A stretch of 56,300 nucleotides of DNA from Candidatus Clavichlamydia salmonicola (GCF_015356765.1 NZ_WTCQ01000005.1:1-56300); one strand, 5' to 3'; shown: positions 10,501 through 19,441, counted from the first letter of the stretch. The notes: a model not told the origin generated them from the letters alone. Made by a program: numbers and translations.

Positions 10501-10649
10501 ATACACTCATATCAAGCCTCTTAAACAAATTTGAGTCAACATTACAATCTACATGGAATCAATTATCAAAAGATAAAGAGATACCTCCTTTAGAAGAGAT
10601 CAAACACCCATTCGCTAAAAAGCTCATAAATCTAAAATTAGTCCTTTAA
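7596..10649 (+). CDS. INPF-family protein, A1-A2-NLS-B-R1-L-R2
   Basis: 1017 residues, third member of the double-A group. The start ATG aligns with the two genes before it. The linker is shorter than theirs, and its bipartite basic motif (K306-R307, 14 residues, K322-K323-H-R325) lies in otherwise unrelated sequence. This shows that the motif is kept while the linker drifts. B begins with YQVEELTLVGSNVFTF. R1 has NENYC (Cys665) then NHHPKL about 11 residues on; L has KCHDNSW (Cys764); R2 has YYGIDIN in place of YWGxxYN. The stretch between B and R1 is long and Ser/Pro-rich. It is followed by a strong stem-loop at 10685 and the next promoter, so it may be a separate transcription unit. Function unknown. 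Confidence 0.85.
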   Translation: MLPTNFVIPETTLRILRRTITIAPFNAIDCHASHIPQLLQQIILNLELAAIGNYSLVNTYPAEPQTPESPFNSITTLSELIFTFKTCLSEQRNVIKRNYGASFYSNLLNSLRTATTILNTAPIRPERSSPKPIHSAAATAPYLVFNPIFISLTLCHSRKKLVLNPYTSLKNTHSSLKERLLSNARKLKEGAQKKYSLLNNFPEKDASSSCDHPKNITDLQTLVNKLEKWIKHNSHPLLNQCGLSALRDIYKDLSEASSNLSLTCLPNLLQIDNQPQQNLQTSPSNASSSTSFQHFEDLPRERSLQKRAAAEEAPGASSSPIKKHRTESPTPFSESFDTFLKNLVTDSSPLGSPLNLEELVKTLRSEASPDPQIYQVEELTLVGSNVFTFTSINIQDLESWINNTHSLVGQCLNYPENLLVNSSTNLSALRHESHTNLRKFTLQQLLGFMKRHLPFLSKIQDQQNKQEAISLHSHLIDELTHALLEIEQACITTTQTQNPLQEKSGLNFPSPLTELEKYVSYKNYSNSPLSKKEESILDISEVQQQKFINPNSSKKSISAQEPFVSLRIHAHYFSVISVTIMQYASHIKKFIQQTERAMCLSSYDSKIILPAVNNSAQSDPLSVLSTLYHITCRNLYLYQKNNPHYLVKITQFLNPLLNTLNENYCKQQGLIPDPQNHHPKLVKLKVSDLNFCSVTAGEQLIPYISIYLKKKSTNTFSIRKTFIKTPIANSLTTGMHFLRSLQKHKDRMNIIASLDADLRAYIKCHDNSWPLTHKQSLTISVAQLQKIIIAIAHHNYQECLPYLKMPSDPTEQMTHSTYNQAEKILSSILNMPMTGITTPIATLITQASLSELSAISPETQKPLPSTYFITLLRPNQLYQLAAVKINSIGKRDNMLQFLLNQVSKIEKYLNTEFLTPTFHSVNNESRAITNKIEFILLLYYGIDINKLILKKYFDGTFPEKSKSSLEEKYTLISSLLNKFESTLQSTWNQLSKDKEIPPLEEIKHPFAKKLINLKLVL

Positions 10650-10684
10650 AAATAATATCCAACCACTCACCCTAAAGAGGATAA

Positions 10685-10726
10685 TTTGTATAAGCAAGAA
10701 ATTAATTATTTTCTTGCTTATACAAA
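10685..10726 (+). terminator. 17-bp perfect stem-loop between two INPF genes
   Basis: The arms 10685-10701 and 10710-10726 (TTTGTATAAGCAAGAAA and its exact reverse complement) flank an 8-base loop. The hairpin sits 35 bases after the stop at 10649 and just before the promoter at 10738, a natural place for a terminator. There is no T-run after it, so intrinsic termination is uncertain; an operator or mRNA-end stabiliser is the alternative. Confidence 0.45.
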
Positions 10727-10737
10727 CGCAGATGTAA

Positions 10738-10766
10738 TTGATCATCAATTCATTAAATGTTATTGT
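10738..10766 (+). promoter_or_regulatory. Sigma70/66-like promoter of the 10804 gene
   Basis: TTGATC at 10738-10743, 17-base spacer, TATTGT at 10761-10766. The spacer ends cattaaatgt, the same core as in the promoters at 1359, 4427 and 7528 (cattattaaatg), although the surrounding sequence has diverged. The conserved core argues for selection on this element. Confidence 0.5.
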
Positions 10767-10803
10767 AAACAATTTCCTTACAATAACCTGCTAACAAATT
10801 GCT

Positions 10804-13740
10804 ATGTCTTTACCCATCAATTTTTCTTTCCCCGAAATCACTGTAAGAAGATACATAAAAACTATGAGTATTGGCCCTTCTGTACTTACTTGTACAAGAA
10901 TAGAAGAGATACAAGAAGTACTATCTGCCATAATTGTTAATATCGAAGAAGCTGCTGCAGATAATTTTTTAGTCAAAAATGCCTTTTCAAGATCTTTGCA
11001 ACCTATAGATAGCCCCTTTAACTCAGTTACAAGTCTTTCTGAATTAGTCTTAACTTTAAAAAAGTGTTTACATGTAAATAAAAACACGCTTGTACAAAAT
11101 TGTGGTGCTACATATTACCAAAACATAACAAGCTCTCTCAGCACTGTTCAAGAAGTTATTAATACTAGGCAAAGGTTACCATCATTTCATTCTTTGATAC
11201 ATTTTAATTTTAACCCTCTCTTTATTTCTCTTTCTATATTACATATAGAAAAACAACTAGTTATGAAATACTGCAATGTAGTAAGCAGCAATTTCTTTTT
11301 TTTAAAAGAAAGATTAGAATGCATGGTAGAAATCCTCAAAGAAGGTGCTCAGAATGGGTTTTCTCTTCGTAATAATTTTCCTACAAATCCAGTAACTTCC
11401 TCTAGCTATCCAGGAAATATTAAAAATATTGCAATGTTAGTAGAGCAATTACAACTCTGGGTACAAACAAATGCACCTTTTCTTTTAAAGAAATATGACT
11501 CAGCATTTATCTACTCTATAACTAAAAGCCTTAAAACCATCGCCTTAAGCACTCCTCAATTAGATTCTTATAATCCTTTTCACGATCGATCACTAAAACA
11601 GAATCCTCTAAAAAGATATTCTGATAGTATTCCTGAAGCTACTGTTTCTTCGTCCAAAAAATATAAAATTGCAAGTCCTTTACTTACTTCAAGATCTACT
11701 GAACATCATTTAAAAGAGATTGTTAGTCCTTGTTCTTCTAAAAGCAGCCCATCAACCTTGCAATCTTTAAAGAAATCATTAGAAGTCAAAAATAATCTCT
11801 CTACACTGTATCGAGTAGAAGAACTAACGTTTTTTCAAAGCAACATCTTTATAATTATTCCAATACAGACAAGCGATCTTGAAGGATGGGCAAACAGAAA
11901 CCACACTATAGTTGGTCAATTTTTAAATTATCCAGAAAATATTTTAGTAAATTCTCCTATAGATACACAAGCTCTTAAATATGAAACATTAACCAATTTA
12001 AGAGCTCTTTCACTTCAGAAATTGCTTGAATTTATGGCAAAACATGCTTCTTTTATCCCAAAAATACAAGATAAAACAAGCAATCATGAAGCCACGCACC
12101 TACATCTTCATTTAACAAAAGAACTAACCAATGCTCTTACAGAGGTAAAATCAGTCAACCTACTCATAAAACAAGATGCACATATTCCAGTAATAGAAGC
12201 TAACATCAGTATGGAAAAAAAAGAATTCATCCCTGTAAGCATTTCACCATCTTCTACATCAGAATATTCTTCTTCTAGCAGTAGCACAATGATAGTATCT
12301 ACCGATTCTTCGTTAGAAGCTAGCAAACAACCCTATCTTTCTCTAAAAATCTCTCATACATATTTTGATGTAATTATTATCTCAGGATTTCAAACTAGTA
12401 ATCATTTTAGAGCTTTTACTAAACAAATCAAAAAAGCCTCTCTTCTACTTAACTGTAACTTTAAAGTTACAATACCAGGGATATCTAAAATAATATTTAA
12501 TAATTCTCTAAAAATTTTAACTCTCTTATATTATTTAGTTTCTAGAAATTTATACCTACATCATCAAAACCATCCTTTAAATAAAAGTAAGTCATCATGG
12601 TTCCTCAACCCTATACTAAATTACCTTAATGAAACATATTGCAGAAAACAACAACTAATACCTAATCCTCTTCAACATCACCAAGACCTTAAAAAGATTT
12701 TATTTTCTAATATGAATCCTCCCTTATATTCTTGTGAATCTACTAATTATATAACATATAAAAGCATCTATCTTCAGAAGCATACAACAAACATTTTTTT
12801 GATTAGAAATAAGTCTCTACAATCTCCTATTAACAAAACTCCAATCGATAATAAATATTTTTTACAGAGTATGAAAGATCATAACTCTCGCCTGAAAGCT
12901 CTCTCTTTATTAAATTCAAAACAACCTGTTTGGGTGAAGTGCCTTGATGAATCATGGGCATTAATACACAAACAAAATTATACTATACCTGCTTGTCAAC
13001 TACATGAAATTGCTTTGAATATTTCTAAGTATAACTACACTGAATGCTTAAAACATTTTAAAATTTTCACAACTACTGGTGAAGAAGATTGGCATCCAGG
13101 ATATGAACAAACTAAACAATACTTATCGTCAGCAATAGAAATATTTAATACAAGTTTACTAAAAGCTCAATCCTGCCCTTCTATCACACACCCTAAAAAA
13201 AAAGCTAAAATTTCCTCTCGCCTTAAAAAACCAAGACCTACCCTTACTACTATTATATCCTTTAGCAAGTCTGGAGACTACTACAACTTAATCGAAGCAT
13301 CAATAACCTCAAAAAGAAGACATCATATTTCATCTTTCTTTTTAAAAAATTCCTTTAGATTAAAAAAATTTGTATTTCATATTATTTCTGCTGATAAATT
13401 TTGTAAAATACATAATCAAGAACAAGCTATGACAAATAAAAAAGACTGCATCTGCTTGTTATATCATGGAATTTTATTAAATATTAGCTTAGTTAGAGCA
13501 CATTTTGAAGGAGCATTTAGAACAGTAAATGAGAGTCTCTTAAAGAAAAAGTATAACAAAATATTAAAAAATTTATACGACGCACAACTTTTCTTGCAAA
13601 AAACCTGGAATACAGAAATACCTCAACTCCCTATTCCCTCTATTGAAACTATCAACCACCCTTTTACAACAAATTTAAAGGCTATACATCAAGCTATTCA
13701 ATCTATAACAATTGACTCTCATGATAATGAGGTGCCATAA
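10804..13740 (+). CDS. INPF-family protein, A1-A2-NLS-B-R1-L-R2
   Basis: 978 residues, the most diverged of the four double-A genes. A1 begins SLPINFSFPEITVRR; A2 begins HFNFNPLFISLSIL. The NLS-like motif is K270-R271, 13 residues, K285-K286-Y-K288. B begins YRVEELTFFQSNIFII, and a Ser-rich segment (about 477-497) separates it from R1. R1 contains NETYC (Cys613) and QHHQDL; L contains KCLDESW (Cys713); R2 has YHGILLN where most members have YWGxxYN. A second basic patch (HPKKKAKISSRLKKPRP) lies between L and R2. It ends 27 bases before the next gene, whose probable promoter lies within its last codons. Function unknown. Confidence 0.85.
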   Translation: MSLPINFSFPEITVRRYIKTMSIGPSVLTCTRIEEIQEVLSAIIVNIEEAAADNFLVKNAFSRSLQPIDSPFNSVTSLSELVLTLKKCLHVNKNTLVQNCGATYYQNITSSLSTVQEVINTRQRLPSFHSLIHFNFNPLFISLSILHIEKQLVMKYCNVVSSNFFFLKERLECMVEILKEGAQNGFSLRNNFPTNPVTSSSYPGNIKNIAMLVEQLQLWVQTNAPFLLKKYDSAFIYSITKSLKTIALSTPQLDSYNPFHDRSLKQNPLKRYSDSIPEATVSSSKKYKIASPLLTSRSTEHHLKEIVSPCSSKSSPSTLQSLKKSLEVKNNLSTLYRVEELTFFQSNIFIIIPIQTSDLEGWANRNHTIVGQFLNYPENILVNSPIDTQALKYETLTNLRALSLQKLLEFMAKHASFIPKIQDKTSNHEATHLHLHLTKELTNALTEVKSVNLLIKQDAHIPVIEANISMEKKEFIPVSISPSSTSEYSSSSSSTMIVSTDSSLEASKQPYLSLKISHTYFDVIIISGFQTSNHFRAFTKQIKKASLLLNCNFKVTIPGISKIIFNNSLKILTLLYYLVSRNLYLHHQNHPLNKSKSSWFLNPILNYLNETYCRKQQLIPNPLQHHQDLKKILFSNMNPPLYSCESTNYITYKSIYLQKHTTNIFLIRNKSLQSPINKTPIDNKYFLQSMKDHNSRLKALSLLNSKQPVWVKCLDESWALIHKQNYTIPACQLHEIALNISKYNYTECLKHFKIFTTTGEEDWHPGYEQTKQYLSSAIEIFNTSLLKAQSCPSITHPKKKAKISSRLKKPRPTLTTIISFSKSGDYYNLIEASITSKRRHHISSFFLKNSFRLKKFVFHIISADKFCKIHNQEQAMTNKKDCICLLYHGILLNISLVRAHFEGAFRTVNESLLKKKYNKILKNLYDAQLFLQKTWNTEIPQLPIPSIETINHPFTTNLKAIHQAIQSITIDSHDNEVP

Positions 13741-13741
13741 T
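13712..13741 (+). promoter_or_regulatory. Possible promoter of the 13768 gene
   Basis: TTGACT at 13712-13717, 18-base spacer, CATAAT at 13736-13741, within the end of the upstream gene. A second CATAAT at 13744-13749 lies 5 bases before an out-of-frame ATG (13755) that opens a 9-codon reading frame overlapping the true start. Confidence 0.35.
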
Positions 13742-13767
13742 CCCATAATCTACAATGAATTTATTAT

Positions 13768-16119
13768 ATGACCACTTTTTTTAATCCTATTTTTGTTAAT
13801 TTACTTCTTTCGCCAGAGAAGCATCTAGCTTTAATTGAACCAATTAAGCATGCAGGCAATACTCCTTTTACCATAAAGCATCATCTAGAAAAAATGGCAA
13901 GAGATGCTGCAACAGCATCTTTGCAAAACTATTCTTTTGAAAATGCCTGCTTACAAACAACAACTATTCCTGAGACCTCTTGTCAAAATACTTTTACCCT
14001 ACAAATATTTGTCTCTAAACTACATCAATGGCTACACAACAATAGTTCTTCTTTAATAGCCACTCATGGCCTTTCATTTTACACAAATATTATTGCCTCT
14101 TTGGGCAATCCAAAAAAAGAAACCCAAACAAAAACTGTAAGCACAACATCTTCACAACCATATCAAGGCTTATCCCGAAAACATCGACTATTAGGACATC
14201 CTGCCGAACAAGAATCAATAGTACCTCCTTTAGCAAAACAAGCTAGAATAGAAGATGCTCAACCAATCACAAGTACTGCTAGTCTTAGCTATCAATTGCA
14301 AGAAATAGTCATGCTAGAAGATACAGTGATGTCAATACAAACCTCTACAATCACTGACTTAAGCACCTGGATCGCTCAGACACATTTATTAGCAAGCCAA
14401 GTTTTATCTCATCATGAAATATTTTTTGTTTCTGTAAGAGAAGATATTCCCTCTCTTGCACATGAATCTATACTGAACTTAAGATCTTTGACCCTGCAGG
14501 TTCTTCAAAGATTTTTATCTAAACATACTTGCTATATAGATTTGATGTCAGACATTCAGGAAAAAAAAACAACTACAACAGCACATCATATTTTACTAAA
14601 AGACATTCAATATGCTCTTTTAGAGTTAGAGAATACCATTCAAGCTGCAGCTGAAGCAATGACAGTCACAACAGACCTAAAACCATTAACTTCAATAAAA
14701 AATATAAAAACCAAAAAAAACAAGAGCTCTTTTTCTAAAACAAAACAAAAAGCTGTGAAAATGCAAAAAAACAGCTGCTTGTATATAGGAATAAGAACTC
14801 ATTTACAGCATTTTTCGCTTGTTCGTAGACAAACCATGAATCATGGAAAAGAGCTCAAAAAGTTCTTCAATCAAGTAAAAAAAGTAAGCATCTTTAAAAA
14901 ATGCTCATGTGTATGCACAATACCTGAAATGCACTTAAATCAAAGAACCACTAATCCACTAAATATTATTTCTTTGTTATATCACACAGTATCTAGAAAT
15001 TATTATGTTTTTACAACTTCACATCCAAGATCTATAAGTTTAAAAACCATCTTCCATGACACACTAGACACTTTGAATAAACAATACTGCCTTCAAAAAA
15101 AAATTACCCCTAATCCTTTAAATCATCATCCAGACCTTCTAAAAGTAACTGTTTCTGCTGCTACTCCTCCTTTACCCATTGAATCTCAGCCTATATTTTC
15201 ATATATTTCTATTGTACCTGATAAAATAATTTTAAATACTTTTTGGATTAGAAAAATTCATATCCAATCAGACTCAAACCCATCTTCCTCTCAACGCTTA
15301 CATCTAAAATTAAGTATTTCAAAACATGATATGAGAATGAAAAAATTATTTGAGTTATCTTTAGAAAAAAATTATTTTATCAAATGTAATGATAACTGTT
15401 GGCCTGTAAAGCATTTATCCAAATTCCCCATTTCAAGACATCAATTATGCGAAATAGCTTATGCAATTTCTGAAAAAAATCTCCTATTCTTCGGCTCGTA
15501 TTTCCAAAGATCTAAGGAAACTATATTAGATGTAGAAGAGATAATGACATTAACCATGAAAAGTTTTAAAGATTTTTCTAGTACTAGCACCTCAAAAACT
15601 GTTTCCTCAACGTCTATATCTTATTTCACACCAGTTGCAACACCTTTACTCTCTCTAAAAACAACAAATCATCGATATGAAATGTCTATGCGCTGTACAT
15701 CAAGCAATAAAAGAGAAAACATTCTAAAATCCTCTGCAAGACAAGCTCTAAAGCTAGCTCATCATGCTAAAAAAATTTTATCTAATTCTAGATTTTCTTA
15801 CACATCACATGAGGGTTTGAATGTAAATAACAAACAACATTTTTTAGTTGTATTACATGAAGGTGTTATATGTAATACTTTATTTTTAAAACAACAGTTT
15901 GAGGGTACATTTGCTCGTAAATTTACAACTCAAAATGAAATTAAATATCAAAAAACTCTTTCAGTCCTGAAAGAAATCACTACATTAATACATCAAACAT
16001 GGAAAACTTTATTTCCTGGGAAACCAATACAATCTATTCATGAAGTAGAACACCCATTAAAAAATTTACTAATACAATTTCATAATCGTTTAGAGGGTGA
16101 AAAATCTAGTGCTCCCTAA
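13768..16119 (+). CDS. INPF-family protein, single A2-type module, NLS-B-R1-L-R2
   Basis: 783 residues. Its only A module begins FFNPIFVNLLL, so it resembles the second A module of the four preceding genes (FNPIFISLTL) and not their first. It therefore bridges the ~1000-aa and ~800-aa forms. The basic motif is R137-K-H-R140 and K157-Q-A-R160, weaker than elsewhere; further Lys-rich sequence (KTKKNKSSFSKTKQKAVK) follows B. R1 has NKQYC (Cys441) and NHHPDL (His453-His454); L has KCNDNCW (Cys540), with Cys for the usual Ser. The usual HPGYxET after L is degenerate. I chose ATG 13768 because it puts FNPIF at the N-terminus; an ATG 13 bases earlier is out of frame. Function unknown. Confidence 0.85.
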   Translation: MTTFFNPIFVNLLLSPEKHLALIEPIKHAGNTPFTIKHHLEKMARDAATASLQNYSFENACLQTTTIPETSCQNTFTLQIFVSKLHQWLHNNSSSLIATHGLSFYTNIIASLGNPKKETQTKTVSTTSSQPYQGLSRKHRLLGHPAEQESIVPPLAKQARIEDAQPITSTASLSYQLQEIVMLEDTVMSIQTSTITDLSTWIAQTHLLASQVLSHHEIFFVSVREDIPSLAHESILNLRSLTLQVLQRFLSKHTCYIDLMSDIQEKKTTTTAHHILLKDIQYALLELENTIQAAAEAMTVTTDLKPLTSIKNIKTKKNKSSFSKTKQKAVKMQKNSCLYIGIRTHLQHFSLVRRQTMNHGKELKKFFNQVKKVSIFKKCSCVCTIPEMHLNQRTTNPLNIISLLYHTVSRNYYVFTTSHPRSISLKTIFHDTLDTLNKQYCLQKKITPNPLNHHPDLLKVTVSAATPPLPIESQPIFSYISIVPDKIILNTFWIRKIHIQSDSNPSSSQRLHLKLSISKHDMRMKKLFELSLEKNYFIKCNDNCWPVKHLSKFPISRHQLCEIAYAISEKNLLFFGSYFQRSKETILDVEEIMTLTMKSFKDFSSTSTSKTVSSTSISYFTPVATPLLSLKTTNHRYEMSMRCTSSNKRENILKSSARQALKLAHHAKKILSNSRFSYTSHEGLNVNNKQHFLVVLHEGVICNTLFLKQQFEGTFARKFTTQNEIKYQKTLSVLKEITTLIHQTWKTLFPGKPIQSIHEVEHPLKNLLIQFHNRLEGEKSSAP

Positions 16120-16129
16120 TCAATAAGTA

Positions 16130-17195
16130 ATGATATCTGATGCCAAAGGTTTTTTTAGCAATATTAATTGTCTCCAATTCACAAAAATTATTAAGCAAAA
16201 TAAATTCCTATCTACTCATTTATCCTTAACTTCTCCCTCTGCAAAACGCTTATTCATCGACTTCTGGCAACAACATCCTAAATCTTTAGAAATATTTTTG
16301 ACAATTCTAAAAATCATAAATTACTGTACAATCATCATTCCTCTTGTTGCATTTTTATCTCATTATCTATGGCAGTTTTACTGCCTTTATAAATCAGAAA
16401 AAGCCTCTTTCAATATATCTAGAAGCCCTCAATCATACAACCAGATGCTTTTTTAAATATAGATTTTACAAGAAATTTAGAAAATGGGATTTCACAAGAA
16501 AATTTAAATCTTATCTTTATAAAATTACAACAAGCTCCTCATGCTTTAGTCTCCACTTATTATATTTCTCAAGCGAGATCTATTATTTTTTAGCTTAAAG
16601 ACCTTCCTAAATTTATTTTAAAAATAGATCTAGATCCAGATACTTTTGTCACTCGCATAACAGGATTAAAAAATAATTGAAGCATTAGTAAAAACAAAAA
16701 ATTATAATAGAATTATTATTCCAAAATTTTGTCTTATTACAATTTCTTCCAATGAAAATAAAGCACAACAATGTGTAATTGAAGAAAAAATTAATTTATT
16801 CAAAAGTGAACAAATCTCAAAGCTAAGGCTACCATTTTACCTGCAGCATATGGATGGTTAGAGCATGATAAAGAGCTCCGATTTACTATTATTCAACTTT
16901 CATTGATTATTCAAAAACAGGTCTACCTGATATTTTCCATCATAATGTCCCAATAATTTGTGATAATAATAGATGGAAAATATGCCTTATTGATCTTGGA
17001 TTGTTTGAAACTTCCCCAGATAAGGTTGGATATAATCTCAAGCAATTAATGAGATGCACTTCCTCAAAAGAAAGCATGCACGTTATCATCGAATCTTGTA
17101 ATACTGACTTGAGCCCAAAAACAACTACGAATAGATCTTTTGCAAGAAAAAAATTCCTATATAGCACCACCTATGATGAATCCAAGGTATCTTAA
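16130..17195 (+). pseudogene. Decayed DUF648-like gene
   Basis: An open frame from 16130 to 16456 includes the family's membrane segment (LTILKIINYCTIIIPLVAFL), then stops. Homology continues in shifted frames: DLPKFILKIDLDPD, YNRIIIPKF, VIEEKINL, AYGWLEHDKELRF, TGLPDIFHHNVP, WKICLIDLGLFETSPD and MHVIIESCN. These match, in order, the intact genes at 17405 and 22540. Several stops and frameshifts make it non-functional as a full protein. It preserves what look like the most canonical kinase-type residues in the set: D-x4-N in DIFHHN and a DLG tripeptide. The N-terminal 108-residue piece could still be expressed. Confidence 0.75.
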
Positions 17196-17404
17196 ATCAT
17201 TATCTAAAGAATTGACCTTGAACTAAGTATTGATATAATCTAACGTAATTAACTGACCCACATGGATTTAGAAAACAATCCACTTATTATAAGATTAACT
17301 GATGCTTAAAACAAATTTGTGCATCTCTTAAATTATTTTGCTATAACAATCATTTTTTTCTTAAAAACTTTATATTTTATTCATAAATAAAATAAAATTA
17401 TTAT

Positions 17405-19126
17405 ATGTTTATTCATCATTTTTTTACTCCTATCTCTTTTATCTCTACATCTCATCCCCCCTTAAGAGCAAAATTAATCAATCTTGTCGATGATTACTTT
17501 CATCTTCATGGCCCTACTTTCATAGTAGAGCAACCATCTAGCCCCCACAATCCACTGACATATAATGGAATGCTTAAAAAAGCTATATCCACTAAGCCTC
17601 AAGAACAAGCTCATAAAATCCTTATTTTAACAGCCAAAATCCTTTCCTATACCACGCTAATCATTCCTTTTATTATGCTCTTAGCTAAATATCTTTTGCG
17701 ACAACCCTATACCTTTGTGCCTTTGCTTCAAGATCATACTTCTTCCACAGAAACAGCCAATCCAACAGGCTTTGCTAACAGTCTTTCAATGCCTACTGAA
17801 TTTGTAAAAACTCAAGATTTAAAAACAATAACCTCAATATTAAGCACTTCAATCCCTTTGGTTATTACGAAACCAGTAAATAAAAATATTTTTTCTTCAT
17901 GCAAATCTAGCAAAGGTATCCATGATTTTGAACTTAACTCAGCTCCAAATTTCGTCTTTAAAATAGCTGATGATAATGAATACGCCCAGACTATATTTGC
18001 TAATACGCAAAGGATAGAAAATTTAATCAAAGCAAAAGGTTATAACAAAGTATTTGTCCCAAAATCTCAACTTTTAAAAATCACTCTCCCCAACAATACA
18101 ACTAAATTTTGCATCATCAAAGAAAAACTAAGCTTTCCAGAAGAGCATAAAAAAAATTATTTAGGATGGTCCATCATTCCTGAAGCATATGGATGGTTAG
18201 AGCATGATGAAGAGCTAAGACCTGCTATTGCACAAACAGCGTCTATTATTCAAGAAAGTGGCCTATCTGATGTATATTATCGTAATACTCCAGCTGTCTT
18301 ACATAATGGTGAGTGGAAAATTTGTCTGCTTGGAACAGAGGACTTTAGACCCTCTCCTGCCATGATTAGGTATAATCTTTTACAGCTGATCCAATGCGCT
18401 TTCTCTGAAAAAAGCATTCAAGCCATTATAGACTCTTGTAATCCTGCATTAATTTCTCAAAACAATATTCAATCTCTTCTTAATGATCTTCAAAATAAAA
18501 AAATAAAACGATCAGAAGAAATTTTAAATATCCTTCTTTATAAAAATGATTACAAAAAAATGCAGACCTCCTTAGGCCATATCAACAACCCCTTTAAACC
18601 CATTATTATTGATATAGAATCCTTAAAGCTCGATCTTACTCAAACAGCCCTAAGCCCTAATCAAGAAAACATAGCAATCAAAGATGTGATAAATACAGTC
18701 ATTACTTTATTAAACAAACAACTAAGCATAAAGTCTATAGAACCTTTTCACCAATACGATAATCATCAATATGACAATCATCGTTTAATAAATTTTCCTC
18801 TTGTTACTTATAGTAAAAAAGAAAAAGACTATATTCCTCATCCATCAATATCTGGGTACCTCTCTGATACTGAGCTGCCTTTGTTACACCTACTAGGACT
18901 TACTTCAAAAGAAATTTCAGATTTTAAAGCATTAATCGCGTTGAGAAAAAATCAAGGCAAGCATACTCAAGCACAGCATAATAAAGCCTTAGAATACCAA
19001 AAGAAAACATGGCTGTACCAAATATTTACAGCTTTACAGGAAAATGGTTATATCTTTTCTTCTCCCTACAATGGTCCAGAAGGCATAAAACTTCTTCTAT
19101 CCCCTGAATTTAAAATCAAAATGTAA
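17405..19126 (+). CDS. DUF648-like protein: membrane segment plus kinase-like domain
   Basis: 573 residues. The N-terminus has VDDYFHLHGP (about 28-37), a hydrophobic segment at about 72-96 followed by Arg, a linker, then a globular region. Features resembling a protein-kinase-like fold are FVFK with Lys186, a hinge-like CIIKEKL near 236, GLSDVYYRN with Asp289-x4-Asn294, and WKICLLGTED where a DFG would be. The first Asp of that last motif is replaced by Gly here, so catalysis is doubtful. The C-terminus contains LDLTQT and the conserved YQKKTWLYQIFTALQ. A tandem Tyr-Asp-Asn-His duplication lies near 449-459. The fold assignment is my inference from motif order; the family assignment is from memory. 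An Inc-like location in a vacuole membrane is possible but unsupported by a bilobed hydrophobic domain. Confidence 0.8.
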   Translation: MFIHHFFTPISFISTSHPPLRAKLINLVDDYFHLHGPTFIVEQPSSPHNPLTYNGMLKKAISTKPQEQAHKILILTAKILSYTTLIIPFIMLLAKYLLRQPYTFVPLLQDHTSSTETANPTGFANSLSMPTEFVKTQDLKTITSILSTSIPLVITKPVNKNIFSSCKSSKGIHDFELNSAPNFVFKIADDNEYAQTIFANTQRIENLIKAKGYNKVFVPKSQLLKITLPNNTTKFCIIKEKLSFPEEHKKNYLGWSIIPEAYGWLEHDEELRPAIAQTASIIQESGLSDVYYRNTPAVLHNGEWKICLLGTEDFRPSPAMIRYNLLQLIQCAFSEKSIQAIIDSCNPALISQNNIQSLLNDLQNKKIKRSEEILNILLYKNDYKKMQTSLGHINNPFKPIIIDIESLKLDLTQTALSPNQENIAIKDVINTVITLLNKQLSIKSIEPFHQYDNHQYDNHRLINFPLVTYSKKEKDYIPHPSISGYLSDTELPLLHLLGLTSKEISDFKALIALRKNQGKHTQAQHNKALEYQKKTWLYQIFTALQENGYIFSSPYNGPEGIKLLLSPEFKIKM

Positions 19127-19170
19127 TAAATATTTTTAATAAAAAAATGTTTTTTCTATTTAATTCAAAA

Positions 19171-19405
19171 CTAAAGCTCATATACTATAACTAATAGATT
19201 CAGATTGCCTTTCAAGGCTAAAGCTCATATACTATAACTAATAGATTCAGATTGCCTTTCAAGGCTAAAGCTCATATACTATAACTAATAGATTCAGATT
19301 GCCTTTCAAGGCTAAAGCTCATATACTATAACTAATAGATTCAGATTGCCTTTCAAGGCTAAAGCTCATATACTATAACTAATAGATTCAGATTGCCTTT
19401 CAAGG
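19171..19405 (+). repeat. Five perfect tandem copies of a 47-bp unit
   Basis: Copies start at 19171, 19218, 19265, 19312 and 19359, with only ctA of a sixth. I see no mismatches between copies. Each unit contains TATACT, an inverted repeat GCCTT-TC-AAGGC and an inverted repeat CTAT-AACTA-ATAG. The array ends 36 bases before the ATG of the chimeric gene at 19442. Identical copies imply recent expansion or ongoing slippage. Confidence 0.95.
19205..19233 (+). promoter_or_regulatory. Promoter formed across each repeat junction (first of four)
   Basis: TTGCCT at 19205-19210, a 17-base spacer and TATACT at 19228-19233. The -35 comes from the end of one unit and the -10 from the start of the next, so five units give four complete copies (shifted by 47: -35 boxes at 19252, 19299, 19346). 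The GCCTT/AAGGC inverted repeat overlaps the -35 and spacer and could be an operator. Confidence 0.55.
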
Positions 19406-19441
19406 CTACTATCTTTCTTTAAATTAAAGTAACAGGGCCCT

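Noticed and set aside
10686-10940. 84-codon plus-strand frame before and into the 10804 gene
   Set aside because: It spans the hairpin and promoter and overlaps the true gene in another frame; composition is low-quality and it has no family signature.
16344-16598. Second plus-strand frame overlapping the 16130 fragment
   Set aside because: Its translation does not match the DUF648-like motifs; the homologous text continues in other frames, so this is a shadow of the pseudogene.
19171-19405. Could the 47-bp repeats be a CRISPR array?
   Set aside because: Units abut with no variable spacers between them, and no cas-like gene is nearby; it is a direct tandem repeat.
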